Assembly (NCBI GenBank): GCA_025965695.1
Contig: JAOPWM010000100.1
Location: forward strand, 1 to 41,919
Length of the DNA: 41,919 nucleotides
Direction of reading: 5' to 3'
Source of the DNA: Blastococcus sp.
GTDB lineage: Bacteria; Actinomycetota; Actinomycetes; Mycobacteriales; Geodermatophilaceae
In this document: positions 39,863-41,919 of the stretch, one piece after another
Layout: the number at the start of each line of letters is the position of its first letter
How positions within the stretch are numbered: the first letter of the stretch is position 1
Notes under the pieces: model-generated
Told to the model about the DNA's origin: nothing
Databases searched by the model: none
The model's input: only the letters and a program-made list of their open reading frames with translations
Position numbers and translations under genes: made by a program

Positions 39863-39879
39863 GGTTCGAGAATCAAACC
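39863..39879. promoter_or_regulatory. Operator-like palindrome, site 2
   Basis: GGTTCG-AGAAT-CAAACC, the same arms and spacing as site 1 with one mismatch, centred exactly 40 bp away and 18 bp before the MFS ATG. Confidence 0.65.
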
Positions 39880-39896
39880 ATCGAACGGGGACCGTC

Positions 39897-41279
39897 ATGG
39901 TCGCTCTCGCCGGGTCCGTCACCACCGCGGTGCAGCGCCGCACCCTGCTGATGGTGGCGGCGAGCACCCTCCTGGTCCTCGCGACCTTCGTGACCCCGCT
40001 GGCGACGGGGGTCCGCACCGCGGCCACCCTCGGCACCGGCCCCGGCGGCCAGGCCTGGCTGCTCAGCGCGATGAGCGTCGGGCTCGCGGCCGCCCTGCTC
40101 GTGGCCGGTGCCGCCGCGGACCAGCTGGGCCGTCGCCGGGTGTTCATCGGCGGCCTGCTCCTGCTCGGTCTCGGTGCCGCGATCAGCGCCGTCGCCGGGT
40201 CGACCGGCGCCTTCCTGGGGGGCCGGCTGCTGGAGGGGCTCGGCGGAGCCGGGGTGCTGGCCTGCTCGCTGGGCCTGCTCTCCGCCGCCTTCCCGCTCGG
40301 CCCGTCCCGCGCCCGCGCGGCCGCCGTGTGGGGCGCCAGCGTGGGGGCCGGCACTGGGCTGGGCGGCGTCCTCACCGTCCTTCTCGACGCCGGGACCGGC
40401 TGGCGGGGGACGTACCTGTTGACCGCCCTTCTGGCGGTCGTCCTGGCCGCGACGACGCGGCTCGTGCTGCCGGATCTCGGGACCAGGACCCGGCGCCGCG
40501 TGGACCTCGCCGGACCCGTGCTGCTGGTGGCCGCGCTGAGTTGCGTGCTGGTCGCCCTGGTGGGCACCCGGTCGGGGTTCGGCACCGCCGCCGTCATCGC
40601 GTTCCTGGTGCTGGGGGCCGGGCTCCTCGTCGGCTTCGTCCTGGTCGAGAACCGGCTCGCCGTCCCGCTGGTGGACCTTGCGTTCTTCCGGGTCCCGGGC
40701 TTCGTGGGCGCGTCGATCGGTGCGCTCGTGACCGGTGCCGCCGTCGTCGGGCTGATGTCCTTCCTGCCCACGGTCCTGCAGCGGGCGCTGGGGGAGAGCC
40801 TGCTGTCGGTGACCCTGCTCGTGCTCGCCTGGTCGGCCGTCTCGACGGTGACCGCACTGGCCGTCCGGTGGGTGCCGGCGCTCGGTGGCCGGCTGCTCCT
40901 CGCGATGGGACTGGCGCTGTCGGCGGCCGGGCTCGCGGCTCTCGCCGTCCTGGGGCCCGACGGGTCGGCGCTCCGGGTGCTGCCCGGGCTCGTGGTGCTG
41001 GGCGCGGGCTACGGAGCGGCCAACGCAGCCCTCGGCCGGGAGGCGGTCGCGCACGTCCCCGCCGAGCGGGCGGCCATGGGCAGTGGTGCCAACAACACCG
41101 CCCGCTACCTCGGTGCCGCGGTCGGGGTGACCCTGGTCGTCCTGATCACGGTGTCCGGCACGCCGGCAGGGACCCCCGCCGGCCTGACGAGCGGCTGGAA
41201 CACCGCCGCGCTCGCCGGCGCCGCGCTCAGCGGGGTCGGCGCGATCGCCGTCCTCCTGATCCGCCCCCGCCGCGCGTGA
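39897..41279 (+). CDS. MFS drug-exporter-like transporter
   Basis: A 460-residue major-facilitator protein with about 12-14 spans. The DRxG-like motif A is AADQLGRRRVFIGGLLLLGL after span 2, motif B-like GRLLEGLGGAGVLACSLGLL follows, and motif C-like AVWGASVGAGTGLGGVLTVL is in span 5, a pattern of drug:H+ antiporters of the DHA2 type. Many Ala/Leu/Val-rich spans and no large loop. Substrate is unknown. ATG 39897 is chosen because it leads directly into the first span. Two matching palindromes upstream suggest repression by a TetR- or MarR-type regulator that is not encoded in this window. Confidence 0.92.
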   Translation: MVALAGSVTTAVQRRTLLMVAASTLLVLATFVTPLATGVRTAATLGTGPGGQAWLLSAMSVGLAAALLVAGAAADQLGRRRVFIGGLLLLGLGAAISAVAGSTGAFLGGRLLEGLGGAGVLACSLGLLSAAFPLGPSRARAAAVWGASVGAGTGLGGVLTVLLDAGTGWRGTYLLTALLAVVLAATTRLVLPDLGTRTRRRVDLAGPVLLVAALSCVLVALVGTRSGFGTAAVIAFLVLGAGLLVGFVLVENRLAVPLVDLAFFRVPGFVGASIGALVTGAAVVGLMSFLPTVLQRALGESLLSVTLLVLAWSAVSTVTALAVRWVPALGGRLLLAMGLALSAAGLAALAVLGPDGSALRVLPGLVVLGAGYGAANAALGREAVAHVPAERAAMGSGANNTARYLGAAVGVTLVVLITVSGTPAGTPAGLTSGWNTAALAGAALSGVGAIAVLLIRPRRA

Positions 41280-41282
41280 TCA

Positions 41283-41919
41283 TTACGCCCGGGCGGACAG
41301 CAGACGCCGAAGGCCGGTCGTGACGAGCACGCCGGCCGTGACCGCCGCCGTCGCCGCGATCGACAGCATCGAGAGCCGGCCGGTCGCGGCCAGCACCTCC
41401 ACCGCGACGCACTCGGCGACGGCGGCCGTCCAGACCGCCAGGACCGACCGGCGGTCCGCGGCGGCGATCCCGGAGTAGAGCAGTAGCTGGGCGACGGCCA
41501 GCAGCGTGCCGAGCGCGGCGAACAGCCAGACCGCGCCGCCCAGCTCCGAGCCGTACGCCGAGCCGCCGACGAGGGACAGCGCGCGGCCGCCGAGCGCGGC
41601 CGCGAGCAGCGTGAGCCCGGCGCCGAGGACGGTGACGACGCCGATGGCGCGGCCGACGGCGCGCGACCGCGAGCCGGCGTCGGCGAGGCGGGGGAGGAGC
41701 ACCACCCCGACGCCCTGGGGCAGCCAGAAGGCGACCTTGGCGAAGACCGCGGCCACGGCGTACTCGCCGGCCAGCGCGCCGGGCAGGTGGTGACGGGCCA
41801 GCAGGACGTCGAGGTTGAGCAGCAGCACGAACCCGAGCAGGGCACCCGATGCCCGCAGCGCGGAACGGCCGGGCGCGCCGATGCCGCGGGCGACCCCGGG
41901 ACGGTCGGCGCCGAGCCAG
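41283..41919 (-). CDS. Polysaccharide flippase-like membrane protein, partial
   Basis: The frame is open to the window edge, so the N-terminal part is missing; at least 211 residues are present. It contains about six spans with LLLNLDVLLARHHLPGALAG, AVAAVFAKVAFWLPQGVGVV, and a C-terminal GVLVTTGLRRLLSARA. The pattern NLDVLLARHHL-x-x-x-x-AGEYAVA resembles the D-x-x-LAR-h-x-L-x-x-x-x-x-G-x-Y turn of Wzx/MATE-type polysaccharide flippases. Its stop lies 3 bp from the MFS stop, with no terminator between. Confidence 0.75.
   Translation of the reverse strand, partial: WLGADRPGVARGIGAPGRSALRASGALLGFVLLLNLDVLLARHHLPGALAGEYAVAAVFAKVAFWLPQGVGVVLLPRLADAGSRSRAVGRAIGVVTVLGAGLTLLAAALGGRALSLVGGSAYGSELGGAVWLFAALGTLLAVAQLLLYSGIAAADRRSVLAVWTAAVAECVAVEVLAATGRLSMLSIAATAAVTAGVLVTTGLRRLLSARA

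Noticed and set aside
1-41919. tRNA, rRNA, CRISPR arrays or an insertion sequence
   Set aside because: No cloverleaf, regularly spaced repeat array or transposase gene was recognised on either strand.

Overview
The window is very GC-rich DNA with frequent GTG starts, overlapping stop/start codons and short intergenic gaps. The gene set includes a SigF-type sigma factor with its partner-switching regulators, Ku with LigD-type enzymes, DUF5709, a PAC2 protein, a PPOX/F420-type flavoprotein and a Fur-type regulator with a catalase. Together these point to an actinobacterium. The gene mix and protein style look most like Geodermatophilaceae (Blastococcus, Geodermatophilus, Modestobacter). That family call is an inference; no rRNA or tRNA gene is present to test it.

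Region 1 (1-6650) looks accessory. It holds mostly uncharacterised genes separated by unusually long gaps: a two-domain protein with a GNAT-like N-terminus and a candidate ADP-ribosyltransferase C-terminus, a divergently transcribed single-span membrane protein, several very small proteins, a TmpA-like membrane oxidoreductase and a RibD/DHFR-like reductase. Six copies of an imperfect palindrome of about 27 bp, with a nearly invariant loop, sit in the gaps, all in the same orientation.

Region 2 (6654-15853) is a stress-signalling block: NfeD with a stomatin/Band 7 protein; an anti-sigma factor and SigF operon; a divergent protein combining phosphatase, kinase-like and STAS domains; topoisomerase IB; a free STAS antagonist; DUF5709; and DUF1360. 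A GTTTC-N16-GGGTAA element upstream of the anti-sigma/sigF operon matches the SigF promoter pattern and suggests autoregulation.

Region 3 (16052-22743) holds a compact end-joining operon (Ku, a phosphoesterase-ligase and a separate polymerase), purU, and a Fur-regulator/catalase operon behind a perfect 25-bp palindrome.

Region 4 (22753-34988) is mixed housekeeping and membrane genes: a GT-C-like membrane protein, PAC2, two AI-2E/DUF20 permeases, a PPOX flavoprotein, a SatD-like/DUF3307-like pair, dienelactone hydrolase, an ankyrin protein, DUF350, an SDR reductase and an SGNH hydrolase. It also carries two short gene remnants and a 24-bp tandem triplication that includes a stop codon.

Region 5 (34996-41919) holds an operon of a hydroxyacid-oxoacid-transhydrogenase-like alcohol dehydrogenase and a large FAD/4Fe-4S oxidase that may together make and reoxidise D-2-hydroxyglutarate. 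It is followed by a cupin, a divergent MFS exporter behind two matching operator-like palindromes, and the truncated end of a flippase-like membrane protein.
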